In this document: in pieces, positions 6,028 to 7,507 of the stretch
How the letters are laid out: every line of letters starts with the position of its first letter
How positions within the stretch are numbered: position 1 is the stretch's first letter
Assembly: GCA_949286815.1 (NCBI GenBank)
Contig: CASEEB010000040.1
Span: 1-7,507 of the forward strand
Reading direction: 5' to 3'
Source of the DNA: an uncultured Eubacteriales bacterium
GTDB lineage: Bacteria; Bacillota; Clostridia; Oscillospirales; CAG-272
DNA length: 7,507 bases
The notes under the pieces: model-generated
What the model saw: only the letters and a program-made list of their open reading frames with translations
What the model was told of the DNA's origin: nothing
Database searches by the model: none
Program-made: the position numbers and the translations under genes

Positions 6028-6885
6028 CTATATCAATCCTCGCTGACTCATATAACAATTTTTCATTGCCAACGCGTCCTGCGGCATTGTTCCGTCAGAC
6101 TCGCAGATAATTCTCGGAGTGAGATTTTCCCTGACAATCGCCTCGATCAGCGGTTCATAATCCGGTCCGTATACCGAATCGGCAAAAGTAAGATGTCGTT
6201 TTTCTCCCGCGCTTGTGTATTCAATCTTTGAAAAATGACAATGAAGGTTCTTGGCGACCTCATCTCCGCAGTTCACCGCCACCTTATCAAAAATTTTTCT
6301 GTAATCGTCGGCGCAGGTAAAAAGCCCTCCCTTTTCCCTTGCGTTCATATGTCCGAAATCAATGACCGGGACATAATGCCTGTCCACCTTGCACTGTTCA
6401 ATGACCTCATCAAGAGTCCCGAGCTGATTTACCTTTCCCATAGTCTCGATTCCGAGCTTAATATCGGTATCCCCTATTTCTTCAATGACTCTGCCGAGCG
6501 TATCGCATGACAGCTTCATAGCCTCATCACGCGATATCTTAGCGGCGCTGCCGCTGTGAATAACAATAGTATCCGCCCCTAAAAGTTGCGCCGCCCACAG
6601 AGATTTTTTAATGTATTCGATACTTTTAAGTCTTTTTTCTTCCTCTATCCCCGAAAGAGAAATAAAATAAGGAGTGTGCAAAGACATCAGAATGCCGTAT
6701 TTCTTCGCTTCCTCTCCGATTTTTGTCAGCGTCTTCTCCCCGGCGGTAATTCCGTTTCCCGCCTCGTACTCATAAGCGTCAAGACCGTACTCCGACAGCC
6801 AACGCGGCGCGTCAACCGTAGCTTTTCCGCCTTCCGCGTAAAACAGATCCCCGTTGCCTCCGGGACCGAATTTAGCGCAATCCAT
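6028..6885 (-). CDS. Nfo-like TIM-barrel protein (AP endonuclease family 2)
   Basis: A 285-aa TIM-barrel metal hydrolase related to deoxyribonuclease IV, which cuts DNA 5' to abasic sites in base excision repair. Ligand motifs follow the Nfo order with nearly identical spacing: His70 (LHTPY), His110 (VIHSG), Glu147 (GIETMGK), Asp176 and His179 (VIDFGH), His217 (HCHFS), His231 (GEKRH) and Glu262 (ICESDG). The Nfo D-R-H triplet reads K-R-H here, so one Asp ligand is replaced by Lys229. Classic GICLDTCH and HPG forms are also absent. It is therefore a divergent Nfo-like family with uncertain AP endonuclease activity; a sugar-phosphate isomerase-type barrel is a weaker alternative. Start 6885 (MDCAKFGPGG) lies 16 nt after the preceding stop with GAGAG about 8 nt upstream; the longer frame to 6966 overlaps the neighbour and is rejected. 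Confidence 0.85.
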   Translation of the reverse strand: MDCAKFGPGGNGDLFYAEGGKATVDAPRWLSEYGLDAYEYEAGNGITAGEKTLTKIGEEAKKYGILMSLHTPYFISLSGIEEEKRLKSIEYIKKSLWAAQLLGADTIVIHSGSAAKISRDEAMKLSCDTLGRVIEEIGDTDIKLGIETMGKVNQLGTLDEVIEQCKVDRHYVPVIDFGHMNAREKGGLFTCADDYRKIFDKVAVNCGDEVAKNLHCHFSKIEYTSAGEKRHLTFADSVYGPDYEPLIEAIVRENLTPRIICESDGTMPQDALAMKNCYMSQRGLI

Positions 6886-6901
6886 ATAATAAACTCTCTT
6901 T

Positions 6902-7459
6902 CTATCTATCTTTTTTATACTCACGGTTAATCCAGAATGAACAGATCTGCCTGCATTCCTCGCCATGTATTTTTACATATTTTTTTATATGTTTTACCTC
7001 CATGGCGCGTTTGGTTCTGAAAAAAGCATTGCTTTTATCTTTTATCGGAGGTACAATAATAGTCACGAGTCCGAGCCGTTTTCCCGCCGCCGCGTCTGTA
7101 AGCAGCTGATCTCCCAGAATTGCCGTGTTTTTTTCATTGCTGCCCATGCGCGACATGGCAAGTCTCAGAGTTTTCGGAAACGGCTTTCCGCTTTTCGCAT
7201 AAGCGTCAAGCTTCAGCTTTTCATTGAATTTTTCAACTCTGTCATGACTGTTGTTTGAAATAAGCGAGGCTTTTATTCCGTGAGTTTTCAGACTTTCAAA
7301 CCATTCTATGTTGTTTTTATCCGGCAGAATCTGCTCATACGGAGCAAGCGTGTTGTCTATATCTATCAGCAAAGCGTCTATTCCTATACTCTTCAAAAAA
7401 TCCGGAGTCACGTCGCCGTAACATCCGAATATATAATCCGGCAGCAAAAGATTACGCAT
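6902..7459 (-). CDS. yqeG: YqeG family HAD IIIA-type phosphatase
   Basis: A 185-aa cytosolic haloacid-dehalogenase-fold phosphatase of the YqeG group; the physiological substrate is not known. All HAD motifs are present: DIDNTLAP (33-40) with the nucleophile Asp33 and acid/base Asp35, SNN (68-70), GKPFPK with Lys92 (91-96), and GDQLLTD (116-122) with Asp117 and Asp122. The N-terminal LLPDYIFGCYGDVTPDFLKSIGIDALLIDIDNTL is strongly YqeG-like. The basic, aromatic C-terminal tail after about residue 163 extends past the HAD core. Start ATG 7459 has GAGGA about 7 nt upstream. It is the first gene of the run visible here, with the Nfo-like gene following after 16 nt. Confidence 0.92.
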   Translation of the reverse strand: MRNLLLPDYIFGCYGDVTPDFLKSIGIDALLIDIDNTLAPYEQILPDKNNIEWFESLKTHGIKASLISNNSHDRVEKFNEKLKLDAYAKSGKPFPKTLRLAMSRMGSNEKNTAILGDQLLTDAAAGKRLGLVTIIVPPIKDKSNAFFRTKRAMEVKHIKKYVKIHGEECRQICSFWINREYKKDR

Positions 7460-7491
7460 CCAATATCCTCGTAAAATAAAGTTTTCATATT

Positions 7492-7497
7492 ATTATA
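7492..7497 (-). promoter_or_regulatory. yqeG: Candidate -10 element for yqeG and downstream genes
   Basis: A perfect minus-strand TATAAT (7497-7492) lies 32 nt before the yqeG start, a fitting distance for a short leader carrying the GAGGA ribosome binding site. The matching -35 would fall beyond the right edge, so the promoter cannot be confirmed. The local sequence is AT-rich, which lowers the weight of the match. Confidence 0.4.
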
Positions 7498-7507
7498 CTA
7501 CTTTATC

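Noticed and set aside
6886..6966. Longer start for the Nfo-like protein
   Set aside because: It would overlap yqeG by 65 nt, and the added residues do not fit the family; MDCAKFGPGG matches the usual beginning of the barrel.
1..7507. Phage, transposon, CRISPR, toxin-antitoxin or defence genes
   Set aside because: No repeat array, transposase, integrase, nuclease-defence or toxin motif was seen in any frame; the genes are intact housekeeping types.

Overview
The window looks like chromosomal core DNA from a low-to-moderate GC Firmicute, most likely Clostridia of the Oscillospiraceae/Ruminococcaceae type. The grounds are PlsY lipid synthesis, a YqeG-type HAD phosphatase, a DUF3006 protein, strong GGAGG-like ribosome binding sites, and a divergent HisRS of the kind I associate with that group. 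The taxonomic call is inference from gene families; no rRNA marker is present.

Layout: positions 1-252 hold the 3' end of a plus-strand gene that enters from the left edge and has an acidic, glutamine-rich tail. Everything else of note is on the minus strand and is read from right to left: yqeG-like HAD phosphatase (7459-6902), Nfo-like TIM-barrel protein (6885-6028), M24 aminopeptidase P-like protein (5963-4881), DUF3006 protein (4797-4546), plsY with an added zinc ribbon (4382-3414), a Methyltransf_32-type methyltransferase (3451-2234), a structured 140-170 bp intergenic element (about 2068-2209), a small conserved protein of unknown function (2030-1704) and hisS (1665-394). Between hisS and the plus-strand gene, which converge, lies a 79 bp element with perfect 14 bp inverted ends (283-361) that probably terminates transcription in both directions.

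Spacing is tight (16 nt between yqeG and the TIM barrel, a plsY/methyltransferase overlap, 38 nt between the small gene and hisS). The cluster therefore reads as one or a few co-directional housekeeping transcripts rather than a specialised pathway: phosphoester hydrolysis, DNA repair-like metal hydrolase, peptide turnover, phospholipid synthesis, RNA or protein methylation, and tRNA charging. I see no phage, transposase, CRISPR, defence or toxin-antitoxin genes.

The points most worth a second look are the two structured intergenic elements, the PlsY-zinc ribbon fusion, an Nfo-like protein that keeps nearly the full metal-ligand set of Nfo but has Lys at the position of one Asp ligand, and a HisRS with a shortened anticodon-binding domain and archaeal/eukaryote-like motif 2. 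I did not find convincing evidence of a wholly new system; the strongest candidates for something undescribed are the intergenic elements.
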